DNA from: an uncultured Eubacteriales bacterium
GTDB lineage: Bacteria > Bacillota > Clostridia > Oscillospirales > Acutalibacteraceae
Reading direction: 5' to 3'
Assembly: GCA_900316455.1 (NCBI GenBank)
Contig: ONCX01000010.1
Span: 18,587-82,586, forward strand
Length of the DNA: 64,000 bases
In this document: positions 36,130 to 44,308 of the stretch, piece after piece
Layout: each line of letters opens with the position of its first letter
How positions within the stretch are numbered: position 1 is the stretch's first letter
Notes under the pieces: generated by a model
Database searches by the model: none
Seen by the model: only the letters and a program-made list of their open reading frames with translations
What the model was told of the DNA's origin: nothing
Position numbers and translations under genes: made by a program

Positions 36130-36350
36130 ATTCGCCTTTCCTCTTTGTTTGGCTTGGCGGGTGGTGCTTTGGTATTCGCCTTTCCTTGTTATTTGTCTTG
36201 GCGCGTCTTGCTCGCTCGCCTTCGCCTCGCTTGTGGGGCGCTGCCCCACCCCCCGCAAGGGCGCTGCCCTTGACCTGCCAGGGAGCTCGCCCCCTGGACC
36301 CCACGCTCGCATTCGCTCGCTAGTTGGGCGCTTCGCTCTGCTTTTTTCTT
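36130..36350. repeat. GC-rich interspersed repeat, copy 2
   Basis: This fills most of the gene-free stretch 36057-36459. It has two GGTATTCGCCTTTCC blocks, CTTGGCGCGTCTTGCTCGCT, then three nested hairpins in a row: GGGGCGCTGCCCC, AGGGCGCTGCCCT and CCAGGGAGCTCGCCCCCTGG. It ends with CCACGCTCGCATTCGCTCGC and TAGTTGGGCGCTTCGC. The same blocks occur in the same order at 26.1 and 47.1 kb. The reading frames across it are artefacts. Confidence 0.85.
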
Positions 36351-36374
36351 TCTCTGCCTTTTTCAAAACAGCTC

Positions 36375-36403
36375 TTGACAAAGGGCGCAGCTTAGTGTAT
36401 AAT
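36375..36403 (+). promoter_or_regulatory. Promoter of crp-like gene
   Basis: TTGACA at 36375-36380 and TATAAT at 36398-36403 are consensus boxes with the ideal 17-base spacing. Confidence 0.88.
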
Positions 36404-36459
36404 GCTATGGAAACTGTATTAAATGATACATTTTTCCGAGGAAAGGCAGGCAGGTTGAT

Positions 36460-37149
36460 TTGAAAAAATGCGAGCCGAATGTCCGTGATTATGAAATCGC
36501 GGGCGGCTGCGCGCTGTTCGCAGGCTGCGGCGCGGAACAGATACGCGGCTTTCTTGACGATTCCGGCGTGAGTGTGTTTTCGTTTTCGGGAAACGAACCC
36601 GTTCCTGCCGAAATGAGGAAAAACTCCTGGAGCATAATGATTTCCGGTTCGGTGAGAATATATTCGGGCGACGACGACGACGGCGGCGTTTGCAAAACGC
36701 TGCTTAATGCCGTGGGAAGCGGTCAGCCGTTCGATATCGCTTCGCTCGCCTGCCGCGGCGCGGATCCTGTCGCTTCCGAGGTCAGAGCCGCCGGAAAGTG
36801 CCGCGTGATGTTCATTGGCGCAATGGAGCCTATGCGCCTTATGTCACTTTATCCTCAGATCGCCGCCAACATTATGGAATTCTTCTGCGGACGTGTCGCC
36901 TTCCTCAACCGCAAAATCCGCACGCTCTCCAAGGGCTCCGTCGAACGCAGGCTCACTGACTTCCTTCTCGGTGAATTCAATACGGACAACGGAAAGCCTG
37001 AGGTTGTTATCAAAAGCTGCGCGGAGCTTGCCGTCCGGCTCAATGTCTCCCGCGCTTCGCTCTACCGCGCCCTCGCTGCTCTCGAACAGTCCGGCGTTAT
37101 CTCACGCAGGGGCAAGGTCATTGAAATTCTCAATCCTCAGTCCCTTTGA
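36460..37149 (+). CDS. Crp/Fnr family transcriptional regulator
   Basis: The 229-residue protein has an N-terminal cupin-like effector domain (about residues 15-130, ending in LYPQIAANIMEFFCGRVAFLNRKI at the dimer helix). A C-terminal winged helix-turn-helix follows, with the recognition segment CAELAVRLNVSRASLYRALAALEQSGVISRRGKVIEI. The residues that hold cAMP in CRP are not obvious, and no FNR-type cysteine cluster is clear, so the signal is unknown. The start is TTG behind GGCAGGCAGG. The neighbouring ABC operon has a palindrome inside its promoter and is the likely target. Confidence 0.85.
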   Translation: MKKCEPNVRDYEIAGGCALFAGCGAEQIRGFLDDSGVSVFSFSGNEPVPAEMRKNSWSIMISGSVRIYSGDDDDGGVCKTLLNAVGSGQPFDIASLACRGADPVASEVRAAGKCRVMFIGAMEPMRLMSLYPQIAANIMEFFCGRVAFLNRKIRTLSKGSVERRLTDFLLGEFNTDNGKPEVVIKSCAELAVRLNVSRASLYRALAALEQSGVISRRGKVIEILNPQSL

Positions 37150-37174
37150 GACTTGCGCGCTTTGCTTTGATTGA

Positions 37175-37203
37175 ATGACAGGCGTTTTGACGCTTGTTAT
37201 ACA
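37175..37203 (+). promoter_or_regulatory. Promoter of ABC transporter operon with palindromic operator
   Basis: ATGACA at 37175-37180 and TATACA at 37198-37203 are 17 bases apart. The spacer holds an almost perfect inverted repeat, ACAGGCGT-TTTG-ACGCTTGT (37178-37197, one mismatch), placed where a repressor would block polymerase. The upstream Crp/Fnr-type regulator is the obvious candidate to bind it, by inference. Confidence 0.6.
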
Positions 37204-37237
37204 ATATATTTTTATTTTATAGGAAGGAATTGTATCT

Positions 37238-38293
37238 ATGAAAACAATTTCAAGAATCTCAGCGGTTGTCATGTCGCTGGCAATGATGGTATCCCTCGCC
37301 GCTTGCGGCACGGACAAAAAGGATGGGAACGTTTCACCCTCTGACGATGCTTCCAATCTCTCCACTGTCTCCACACAGGTCAGATTCGGCGCTCTTTACG
37401 GTCCCACAGGCGTTTCCCTCGCCAAGCTCGCAAGTCAGAAGGCTACTATAGCCGAGCCTTACAGCGACGGTAAGAACATTTATTCCAATTCCTACGCCGC
37501 CGACTATGCCGAAGAGCCTACCCAGATGGTAGCTAAAATTTCTTCCGGCGACGTTGACGTGGCGTGCGTTCCCACCAACCTCGCCGCAAAGCTCTACAAG
37601 GTCACCGGCGGCAATATCAAGGTCGCTGCCGTCAGCACTCTCGGCGTCCTCTATATGATTGACACGTCAGGCGAGGTCAAGTCGGTAGCTGACCTCAAGG
37701 GCAAGACCATTTACGCGCCCTCCGGCGTACAGGGCTCCAACCCCGAATATATCCTGAATTTCGTCATCGAAAAGAACGGTCTTGACGACGTTAAGGTTAG
37801 CTACGAATACTCCGTCGATGAGCTTACCGCTAAAATCGTCAGCGGAGACGTGCAGACTATTATGGTTCCGGAGCCTAAGGCTACCGCTATCAAGGGTCAG
37901 CTCAAAAAGGCTGAGAAGGAATTCTCTGTCACCGATATCCAGGCTGAATGGAACAAGGTATGCGATACTCCCATAGCTCAGGGCGTCGTTATCGTCCGCA
38001 CCGATTGGCTCAAGGATAACGAGGGCGCTTTCAGGACATTCCTTAACGACTTCGCCGCTTCCTCCGACGCCGCTATCAATGATATCGACAACACCGTTTC
38101 CGCTGTCGTCGAGCTGGGCGTTATCCCCAACGAGGCTCTCGCAAAACAGGCTATCCCAAATTGCAATATTGTCAGCGTGACCGGTGAGGATATGAAGAAA
38201 TCCGTCGCGGGCTTCATCGACGTGCTGCTCAACGCGGATCCTCAGTCCGTGGGCGGTTCTGCTCCGGACGATGAATTCTATTATGTCGGCTGA
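37238..38293 (+). CDS. NitT/TauT-type ABC substrate-binding lipoprotein
   Basis: The 351-residue lipoprotein has a signal peptide ending in SLAAC and an acidic Ser-rich linker. A two-lobe binding domain of the NMT1/NitT-TauT type follows: FGALYGPTGVSLAKL, KISSGDVDVACVPTNLAAKLYK, VKSVADLKGKTIYAPSGVQGSNPEYILNFVIEKNGL. It would capture a small organic solute outside the membrane and deliver it to the permease encoded next. The ligand cannot be read from sequence. AGGAAGG precedes the ATG. The permease gene begins inside its last codons. Confidence 0.9.
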   Translation: MKTISRISAVVMSLAMMVSLAACGTDKKDGNVSPSDDASNLSTVSTQVRFGALYGPTGVSLAKLASQKATIAEPYSDGKNIYSNSYAADYAEEPTQMVAKISSGDVDVACVPTNLAAKLYKVTGGNIKVAAVSTLGVLYMIDTSGEVKSVADLKGKTIYAPSGVQGSNPEYILNFVIEKNGLDDVKVSYEYSVDELTAKIVSGDVQTIMVPEPKATAIKGQLKKAEKEFSVTDIQAEWNKVCDTPIAQGVVIVRTDWLKDNEGAFRTFLNDFAASSDAAINDIDNTVSAVVELGVIPNEALAKQAIPNCNIVSVTGEDMKKSVAGFIDVLLNADPQSVGGSAPDDEFYYVG

Positions 38294-39083
38294 TAAACGG
38301 AGTAAATTTAAAAAATTCATGATTAAGGCGGCTGTCGCGGCACTCTGGCTTGTGCTGTGGCAGCTTGTCTGTTTGATCGTGAACATGGAGCTGCTCGTCG
38401 CGTCCCCTTTGAATGTCGCTCGCCGCCTGTGGGAGCTTTCCCGCACGGCTGAATTCTGGAAATATTCCCTTTTCTCTCTCGGAAGAATCACTGAGGGATT
38501 CCTTCTGGGAAGTATCACCGGCGCGGCTCTCGCTGTATTATGTCACAAGTCCGGATTCGCACGCGAATTCTTCTCCCCCGCTGTCACTCTTATTAAATCC
38601 ACTCCCGTCGCTTCATTCATCATTCTGGCTCTCGTATGGCTCACGGGACAGCGCGTTCCGGTATTCATATCCTTCCTGATGGTGCTGCCCGTGGTCTACG
38701 GCAACGTATTTCAGGGTATCCGCGAGGTTGACCCAAAGCTCCTCGAAATGGCAAGGGTCTACGGAATGAACCCGAAAAAACGTGTGATGAAAATATACGT
38801 TCCCTCCGTGCTGCCCTACATGATGGCGGCGTGCCGGACCGCTCTCGGTCTTTCATGGAAGGCGGGCGTCGCTGCCGAGGTTATCGGCGTGACAAGGGAC
38901 TCCATCGGCCGTCAGCTCTATTATTCCAAAATCTATCTCGAAACCGCTGACCTCTTCGCTTGGACCGCTGTCGTGATAATACTCAGTATTTCGCTTGAAA
39001 AATTCCTTATATGGTCGGTCGGACATATATGCGGGAAGCTTCATCTCGTCAGGAGGGATTCAAATGCCGCTAAGATTATGTAA
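38271..39083 (+). CDS. NitT/TauT-type ABC permease
   Basis: This integral membrane protein of about 270 residues has six helices. The BPD_transp_1 coupling motif is visible around EVDPKLLEMARVYGMNPKKRVMKIYVPSVLPYMMAACRTALGLSWKAGVAAEVIG (EAA---G---------I-LP pattern). Translation is coupled to the binding-protein gene, with which it overlaps by 23 bases. The ATG at 38283 is an alternative start four codons downstream. Its 3' end overlaps the ATPase gene start by 20 bases. Confidence 0.9.
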   Translation: MNSIMSADKRSKFKKFMIKAAVAALWLVLWQLVCLIVNMELLVASPLNVARRLWELSRTAEFWKYSLFSLGRITEGFLLGSITGAALAVLCHKSGFAREFFSPAVTLIKSTPVASFIILALVWLTGQRVPVFISFLMVLPVVYGNVFQGIREVDPKLLEMARVYGMNPKKRVMKIYVPSVLPYMMAACRTALGLSWKAGVAAEVIGVTRDSIGRQLYYSKIYLETADLFAWTAVVIILSISLEKFLIWSVGHICGKLHLVRRDSNAAKIM

Positions 39084-39630
39084 TATCTTCAAGTCGTTCG
39101 GCGAAAAGCAGGTGCTCGCCGACTTCTCAATGGAAGTCCCTGACGGCGGGCGCGTCTGTCTGCTGGGCGCTTCCGGCGGCGGCAAGACTACCGTCCTCAA
39201 TATTATCGCCGGACTTATCTCCCCAGACAGCGGCAGCTTAGAACTTCCCGCGGGCAGTATATCTTATGTTTTTCAGGAATACCGCCTGCTCCCGTGGCTC
39301 ACCGCCGAGGAAAACATCACCGCCGCCGCCGGCTGTTCAAAGGAGCGCGCACGTGAGATTCTCGCGGCAATGGAGCTTGCCGGCGAGTCGAAGAATTATC
39401 CTGAGGATTTTTCCGGCGGCATGAAGCAGCGTGTGAATATTGCCCGTGCGCTCGCCCGCGATTCCGCGCTTATTCTGATGGACGAGCCTTTCAAGGGACT
39501 GGACCCCGGACTCAGGGAACGCGTCATCAACCGCGTGGACGAATTCTGCGCGGACAGAACCGTCGTTCTTGTCACTCATGATATTGCTGAATGTGACATG
39601 ATGAAATGCAATAAAATTTATGAAATATGA
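39064..39630 (+). CDS. NitT/TauT-type ABC ATPase
   Basis: The ATPase of 188 residues has Walker A LLGASGGGKTTVLNI, Q-loop YVFQEYRLLPWLTAEEN, signature FSGGMKQRVNIARALA, Walker B ALILMDEPFKGLDP and switch histidine VLVTHDIAECDMM. It ends shortly after the switch helix and is therefore about 50 residues shorter than most relatives, but all catalytic parts are present. The ATG at 39064 follows AGGAGG and overlaps the permease gene. It closes the three-gene transporter operon. Confidence 0.9.
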   Translation: MPLRLCNIFKSFGEKQVLADFSMEVPDGGRVCLLGASGGGKTTVLNIIAGLISPDSGSLELPAGSISYVFQEYRLLPWLTAEENITAAAGCSKERAREILAAMELAGESKNYPEDFSGGMKQRVNIARALARDSALILMDEPFKGLDPGLRERVINRVDEFCADRTVVLVTHDIAECDMMKCNKIYEI

Positions 39631-39837
39631 CGTGTGAGTAAAAAATCCACCCTTGCCGAAAACCTTCTTTTCGTCAGAATGCACAAACGCGCTTTAATCG
39701 GCTAAATTATTAATAGACACTATTTCCTGTTAAATCTTAAAATCGCAATATTTATCGTTATTTAATAAGTATTTATCGGACGTCGGTGATTACTTTTTGA
39801 AAAATTTGATAAAAATTCAAAAAACAAAAAAAATATA

Positions 39838-39866
39838 TTGAAATTCGATAAATGATGTGATATACT
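39838..39866 (+). promoter_or_regulatory. Promoter of sugar transferase gene
   Basis: TTGAAA at 39838-39843 and TATACT at 39861-39866 are separated by 17 bases. The rest of the gap 39631-39931 is AT-rich; I see no further feature in it. Confidence 0.75.
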
Positions 39867-39931
39867 ATTAACAAGCAAAAGGCATGAGCCTGTTGCTGTG
39901 ATTGTCAGGTGATTTGAAGGGGGTATTTGTC

Positions 39932-40588
39932 ATGGTTAACGTGCGTGAGAGCTACACGGGCACGCTTTATTTCGACGACTTACGTATCAGGACAAAACCT
40001 GTTTACACAATTCTCAAAAGATTGTTTGATATCTGCGTTTCCGCGGCGGCTCTCGTTTTTCTTCTTCCGCTTTTCGCCGTCGTTGCCGTTTTGATAAAGC
40101 TCGATTCCAACGGCTCCGTTATTTTCAGCCAGAAGCGCGTCGGTAAGAACGGCAATCTCTTCAAGGTCTATAAATTCCGCACAATGAAGGTTAACGCTCC
40201 CCACGAAACCGCTACCTCCGATCTCTCGGATCCTTACGCTCACATCACAAGAGTGGGCCGCGTGCTGAGAAAAACCTCCATCGACGAGCTTCCGCAGCTT
40301 TACAACGTCCTCAAGGGCGATATGAGCCTTGTCGGTCCCAGACCGCTTATCATGGGCGAATCCGATGTGCATAAGCTCCGTATGCGCGAAGGCGTTTACG
40401 ACGTCCGTCCGGGCGTGACCGGCTGGGCGCAGGTCAACGGGCGCGACTGCGTTCCCGCTGAGGAAAAGGTCTACTTCGACAAGGAATATGTCATAAAGCG
40501 CTCCGTCATTTTCGACGTGTTCATTTTCGTCAAAACAGTCATGGTCGTCGTTGGCGGTCAGGGATATGTCGAGGGACGCAAAAATTAG
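39932..40588 (+). CDS. Bacterial sugar transferase (polyprenyl-phosphate sugar-1-P transferase)
   Basis: The 218-residue enzyme starts the lipid-linked assembly of a surface polysaccharide by moving a sugar-1-phosphate to undecaprenyl phosphate. It has one membrane segment (LFDICVSAAALVFLLPLFAVVAVLI). The WbaP/WecA-unrelated PF02397 motifs follow: KRVGKNGNLFKVYKFRTM, LRKTSIDELPQLYNVLKGDMSLVGPRPL and RPGVTGWAQVNGRD. The ATG at 39932 follows AAGGGGGT; a TTG ten codons earlier lacks such a site. No other polysaccharide gene is nearby, which is unusual for this family. Confidence 0.9.
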   Translation: MVNVRESYTGTLYFDDLRIRTKPVYTILKRLFDICVSAAALVFLLPLFAVVAVLIKLDSNGSVIFSQKRVGKNGNLFKVYKFRTMKVNAPHETATSDLSDPYAHITRVGRVLRKTSIDELPQLYNVLKGDMSLVGPRPLIMGESDVHKLRMREGVYDVRPGVTGWAQVNGRDCVPAEEKVYFDKEYVIKRSVIFDVFIFVKTVMVVVGGQGYVEGRKN

Positions 40589-40613
40589 CAATAATTAAAT
40601 TTTGTATGTAATC

Positions 40614-40651
40614 AAAAAGACTGCCTCAAACGGAACGGCAGTCTTTTTTTA
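40614..40651 (+). terminator. Rho-independent terminator
   Basis: AAAAAGACTGCC pairs with GGCAGTCTTTTT, followed by further T. It lies downstream of the sugar transferase gene. Confidence 0.9.
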
Positions 40652-40705
40652 TTGCATTTTTCTGAAATTTTCGTCGCACGAATGAGAAAATAAGTGGAAA
40701 TGGTA

Positions 40706-40734
40706 TTGACAAATCCAGAATATAAGACTATAAT
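40706..40734 (+). promoter_or_regulatory. Promoter of DUF4373 gene
   Basis: TTGACA at 40706-40711 and TATAAT at 40729-40734 are perfect boxes with a 17-base spacer. The leader to the start at 40825 is about 85 bases. Confidence 0.88.
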
Positions 40735-40824
40735 ATACATGAGATTCCGTAAAAGGAACTTGATTGTATACTCTAAGACTGCCGCAGCATACGCCAAGCA
40801 GCCGGAAAAAAGGGATGTGTTCTT

Positions 40825-41955
40825 ATGCCAAGACCGAGAAAGACTGGGCTTGATTACTTTTACAAGGACGTTCACGATTGGGACGAAATTGCCATTATGG
40901 AGCTGATGCAGAAATACGGCCCCACGGGCTACTGCGTTTACGACGTGGTTCTCAGCAAGGTGTACGCCAACGGGTATTTTCTGGAGATTCCGCTGGACGT
41001 GCTGGCTTGCTATGTTGTGCGAGCTATCGGCAACAGATGGCTCAGGGACAAGGATATGGCTTTACAGGTGATAGAATACTGCGCCGAAATCGGTTTGTTT
41101 GATTACAACCTCATGAAGCGCTCTGTTGTAACCTCCGTGGAAATTCAGCGGCATTATTCGCAGGTAACCGCAAGAAGCAAGGCGGACAAAAGCAAATACT
41201 GGCTTCTTGACAACGGGGATTGCGCTGACAAAACCAATTGCGTCAATAACCCCGCTGAGAAACCGGAGATTTACACAAATGAAGTTCAGCCCTTCATTAA
41301 CGGAGTTTCCGCAGCAAAAACCCCTGAAAAAACAGCGGAAATGCAACAAACAAAAGAAAACAAAACAAAAGTAAACGAAAGCAAAGTAAACGAAAGCAAA
41401 GCAAACGAAAGCAAAGCAAACGAAAGCAAAGCAAACGAAAGCAAAGCAAACGAAAGCATAGCAAACGAAAGCATAGCAAACAAAACAAAAGAATATGAAA
41501 GCAAAGCAAACGAAAGCATAACAGAAAGCGAAAGCTGCTTTTCTGCCGCTGCCGACGCCGACGCCGACGCCGACGCCGCCACAAAACGGATAGAGAATGC
41601 TTTTGCCGCCGTTACCGGACGCCGCTTCAGGCATTCCGATATTCTGGCGATAGAAGAAATGTATCTTTTCGGAGCGGACAGCGAAACCATAATTAATGTG
41701 ATAAATGATATCGGCAGAAGAGGTATAAAGGATATCGGCTCAATGAGATATTTTCTGCCTATAGTTCGCAATGAGATGAAGCAAATAAATAAAAACAGAA
41801 GCGGCAGAAACATTCCGCAGCGAATCAGGACAAACGAGGAAAAAGGGTTTCTTCCCGAAACGTCAGATACCGCACAGATAGAAGCCGTGCTTGACGCTGA
41901 ATGGCTCGCGACTATAAGCAAATATAAGTCCGCGCCGGACGATAAATTCGTATAA
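40825..41955 (+). CDS. DUF4373 (Lin1244/Lin1753-like) protein with pentapeptide repeats
   Basis: The 376-residue protein starts with a DUF4373 domain (residues 1-110: RPRKTGLDYFYKDVHDWDE, MQKYGPTGYCVYDVVLSKVYANGYFL). This domain is typical of phage and plasmid replication-organiser proteins and is fused in them to DnaD-like parts. Residues 180-235 are Lys-Ala-Asn-Glu-Ser repeats, followed by an Asp-Ala run and a C-terminal helical domain (AVTGRRFRHSDILAIEEMYLFGADSETIINVINDIG). Such proteins usually recruit the helicase at a phage origin. Here it stands alone between a sugar transferase and tsaD, with its own consensus promoter. Confidence 0.78.
   Translation: MPRPRKTGLDYFYKDVHDWDEIAIMELMQKYGPTGYCVYDVVLSKVYANGYFLEIPLDVLACYVVRAIGNRWLRDKDMALQVIEYCAEIGLFDYNLMKRSVVTSVEIQRHYSQVTARSKADKSKYWLLDNGDCADKTNCVNNPAEKPEIYTNEVQPFINGVSAAKTPEKTAEMQQTKENKTKVNESKVNESKANESKANESKANESKANESIANESIANKTKEYESKANESITESESCFSAAADADADADAATKRIENAFAAVTGRRFRHSDILAIEEMYLFGADSETIINVINDIGRRGIKDIGSMRYFLPIVRNEMKQINKNRSGRNIPQRIRTNEEKGFLPETSDTAQIEAVLDAEWLATISKYKSAPDDKFV
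41360..41535 (+). repeat. 15-bp coding tandem repeats (KANES)
   Basis: A 15-base unit, AGCAAAGCAAACGAA and close variants, is repeated about nine times inside the DUF4373 gene, with degenerate units at both ends (AAAGTAAACG, AGCATAGCAAACG, ACAAAAGAATATG). It encodes Lys-Ala-Asn-Glu-Ser repeats, a charged linker. The length is a multiple of three, so copy-number change would keep the frame. Confidence 0.9.
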
Positions 41956-41971
41956 CGGACAGTATTTAATT

Positions 41972-42979
41972 TTATGCTTCAATATTCGCTTCGGCTCGCG
42001 CATTCAGGCTCATATCGGCAATATTGCCACTCAGATATTCATAATATCCCTGCGCTCCGATCATCGCCGCGTTGTCGCCGCAGAGCGATAGCTCCGGATA
42101 GTATAATTCCAGCCCGCGTTCACGGCAAAGCTCCTCCATTCGCCTGCGGAGAAGCGAATTCGCAGATACTCCCCCCGCAAGCACAAGTCTGCTCTGCCCG
42201 GTGTCTTTCGCGGCAAGGAGAAAGCGTTCGGTGAGAATATTCACTACAGATTTCCGCACCGACGCTGCCATGTCCTCACGCGGAACTTCTATTCCTTTTT
42301 GCTGCATATTATGTATCGTATTTATCACCGCTGTCTTTAAGCCTGAAAAGCTGAAATCATACGGCGAGCCATTCACCTTGGGTACGGGAAATTTGAACGC
42401 GTCGGGATTGCCGTTTTCCGCCAGCTTGTCCATGTGGACTCCCCCAGGATACGGCAGTCCTATTGTACGCGCCGTCTTGTCAAACGCTTCGCCTGCCGCG
42501 TCGTCCCGCGTTCTTCCGATAATTCTCATTGTGGTGTAGTCTGTCACTTCAACTATATGGCTATGTCCGCCCGAAACTACAAGGCACAGAAACGGCGGCT
42601 CCAATCCGGAATGGGAAATGTAGTTCGCCGCAATATGCCCGCGCAGGTGATGCACCGCAACCAGCGGCTTGCCACAGGTCAGCGACAGCCCTTTCGCAAA
42701 GCTTACCCCTACCAGCAGCGAGCCGATAAGTCCCGGATATGCCGTGACCGCTATCGCGTCGATATCGCTGATTTTCATGCCGGCGCGCGCGAGCGCTTCA
42801 CTCGCTACGTCCGATATCGCTTCACAGTGCATTCGTCCAGCTATTTCGGGCACGACCCCGCCGAATTCCACATGCCGGAATACCTGCGAGGCTACTACGG
42901 AGGAATGCACCCTTCTGCCGTCCTCCACTACGGCAGCCGCCGTGTCGTCGCATGAGGATTCTATTGCGAATATTTTCAT
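41972..42979 (-). CDS. tsaD: tRNA threonylcarbamoyladenosine synthase subunit TsaD
   Basis: The 335-residue ASKHA-fold enzyme transfers the threonylcarbamoyl group to A37 of ANN-decoding tRNAs, with TsaB, TsaE and TsaC. It shows FAIESSCDDTAAAVVEDG, the metal-binding VHHLRGHIAANY, CLVVSGGHSHIVEVTDY, AFDKTARTIGLPYPGG and LVLAGGVSANSLLRR. All are intact and the length is normal. It is the last gene of a minus-strand run aroE-aroK-flavoprotein-tsaD, nine bases after the flavoprotein gene. It converges with the DUF4373 gene. Confidence 0.96.
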   Translation of the reverse strand: MKIFAIESSCDDTAAAVVEDGRRVHSSVVASQVFRHVEFGGVVPEIAGRMHCEAISDVASEALARAGMKISDIDAIAVTAYPGLIGSLLVGVSFAKGLSLTCGKPLVAVHHLRGHIAANYISHSGLEPPFLCLVVSGGHSHIVEVTDYTTMRIIGRTRDDAAGEAFDKTARTIGLPYPGGVHMDKLAENGNPDAFKFPVPKVNGSPYDFSFSGLKTAVINTIHNMQQKGIEVPREDMAASVRKSVVNILTERFLLAAKDTGQSRLVLAGGVSANSLLRRRMEELCRERGLELYYPELSLCGDNAAMIGAQGYYEYLSGNIADMSLNARAEANIEA

Positions 42980-42988
42980 TGTTATTTT

Positions 42989-44269
42989 TCAGTTCCTTTC
43001 TGTCAGCGTGCGCGCCGCGCTTCTGCCTGCCAAAATGCCGCTGCTCCACGCCCATTGCAGATTGTAGCCCCCGCAGAAGCCGTCCGCGTCGAGTACCTCT
43101 CCCGCCGCGTATAGCCCTCTGCACAGCCGCGACTGCATTGTAAGTCCGTCGAATTCCGATAGCCTCACGCCGCCGCTTGTCACCTGCGCGCTGTTCCACT
43201 GGGGCTTGCCGCTCACGGGAAACCGCCATCTCTTGATTATTGACGATATCCGGCGTATGTCCGGATCCGAAAGCTCCCCCGCTCCACGCGAAAGCGGCGT
43301 GAGTCCCGCCTGCTTGAGAATGCACATTCCTATGCGCTTATTGAATACGCCCGTGAGGAAATTTTCAAGCGTCAGGTGCGGCAGCAGCGTTCTCCGCTTT
43401 GTGAGCATACGGATAATTCCTTCGCCGTCGCGTTCGGGAAGCATGTCAAGCTCTATCCGCAGATCCCTGCTCCCGATATTCGCCGCCGCTGACGATAGCT
43501 GAAATATTACTATCCCTGAAAGCGCTTTGTCCCCGAATTGCACCTCGCCTGTGTCAGAAAAAATCTCGCCGCGCCCGTCGCACAGTACTGCCTTGGCATG
43601 CGCACGTATTCCCTTGAGCGAGCTGAGATGCGGCGATTCTACCGGTATCGGACAGAGCGATGGGTTCAGCTCCGTCACGCTGTGTCCCAGCCTGTGAAGA
43701 AGTTCATAGCCCCAGTCCACTCCGCCCAGATTCGGCGCGGCTTTCCCTCCGCAGGCGACTATCACCGACTTCGCGCGCATTCCTCCCGTGGAACACGTCA
43801 GCCGGAACCCTTCGTCGTCCGGCTCTATCCTCTCTACTCGACAGCCGCACACCTCCGGTATATTCAGCCGCGCAAGCTCTAAACGCAGCAGATCCAGCAC
43901 CGCTGACGCCTGTCCGCATGCCGGATATATTCGCCCTTCGTCCTCTTCACGCCAGACAAGTCCCAGCGTTTCAAAAAAACTCAGCGTATCTTCGACATTT
44001 ACGCCGCTGAAAACCCGACTCAGCGTGTGAACGGAATCTGTGTGATATTTATTCGGAATCGCGTTGCGGTTTGTGAGGTTGCACCTTCCGTTGCCGGTGG
44101 CAAGCAGCTTCTTTCCGCAGCGCGGCTGCGCGTCGATAAGGGCTATTCTCCCCTTTGCACCAAGCTCACGCCCCGCCGCCGCTGCCGCCGCAAGTCCTGA
44201 AGCCCCTCCGCCTATCACCGCTATATCAACTTCATACGTATCGTTTGCTTTTAATGTGATGCTTTGCAT
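42989..44269 (-). CDS. HI0933/YhiN-like flavoprotein (NAD(P)/FAD oxidoreductase)
   Basis: The 426-residue flavoprotein belongs to the BaiN/YhiN family. It has the FAD-binding VDIAVIGGGASGLAAAAAAG, the family mark CGKKLLATGNGRCNLTN, KSVIVACGGKAAPNLGG and, at the C-terminus, MQSRLCRGLYAAGEVLDADGFCGGYNLQWAWSSGILAG. Members are annotated as uncharacterised or as RNA/bile-acid reductases; the substrate here is unknown. The ATG follows GGAAGTAATATA. It sits between aroK and tsaD on one strand with short gaps. Confidence 0.9.
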   Translation of the reverse strand: MQSITLKANDTYEVDIAVIGGGASGLAAAAAAGRELGAKGRIALIDAQPRCGKKLLATGNGRCNLTNRNAIPNKYHTDSVHTLSRVFSGVNVEDTLSFFETLGLVWREEDEGRIYPACGQASAVLDLLRLELARLNIPEVCGCRVERIEPDDEGFRLTCSTGGMRAKSVIVACGGKAAPNLGGVDWGYELLHRLGHSVTELNPSLCPIPVESPHLSSLKGIRAHAKAVLCDGRGEIFSDTGEVQFGDKALSGIVIFQLSSAAANIGSRDLRIELDMLPERDGEGIIRMLTKRRTLLPHLTLENFLTGVFNKRIGMCILKQAGLTPLSRGAGELSDPDIRRISSIIKRWRFPVSGKPQWNSAQVTSGGVRLSEFDGLTMQSRLCRGLYAAGEVLDADGFCGGYNLQWAWSSGILAGRSAARTLTERN

Positions 44270-44308
44270 TATATTACTTCCTTTGAGTAGTTGGATAGTT
44301 ATATAACT

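Noticed and set aside
36375-36460. dif site near the composition switch
   Set aside because: No sequence close to the Firmicute dif pattern was found by eye; the AT-rich words here are promoter elements.
41360-41535. CRISPR array
   Set aside because: The 15-base units are directly tandem, without spacers, and in frame within a gene. The heptamers at 62577 also have no spacers.
41062-41634. Minus-strand frames of 95-211 codons rich in Phe-Ala-Phe-Val-Cys repeats
   Set aside because: They are mirror frames of the KANES repeats in the plus-strand DUF4373 gene and have no ribosome site.
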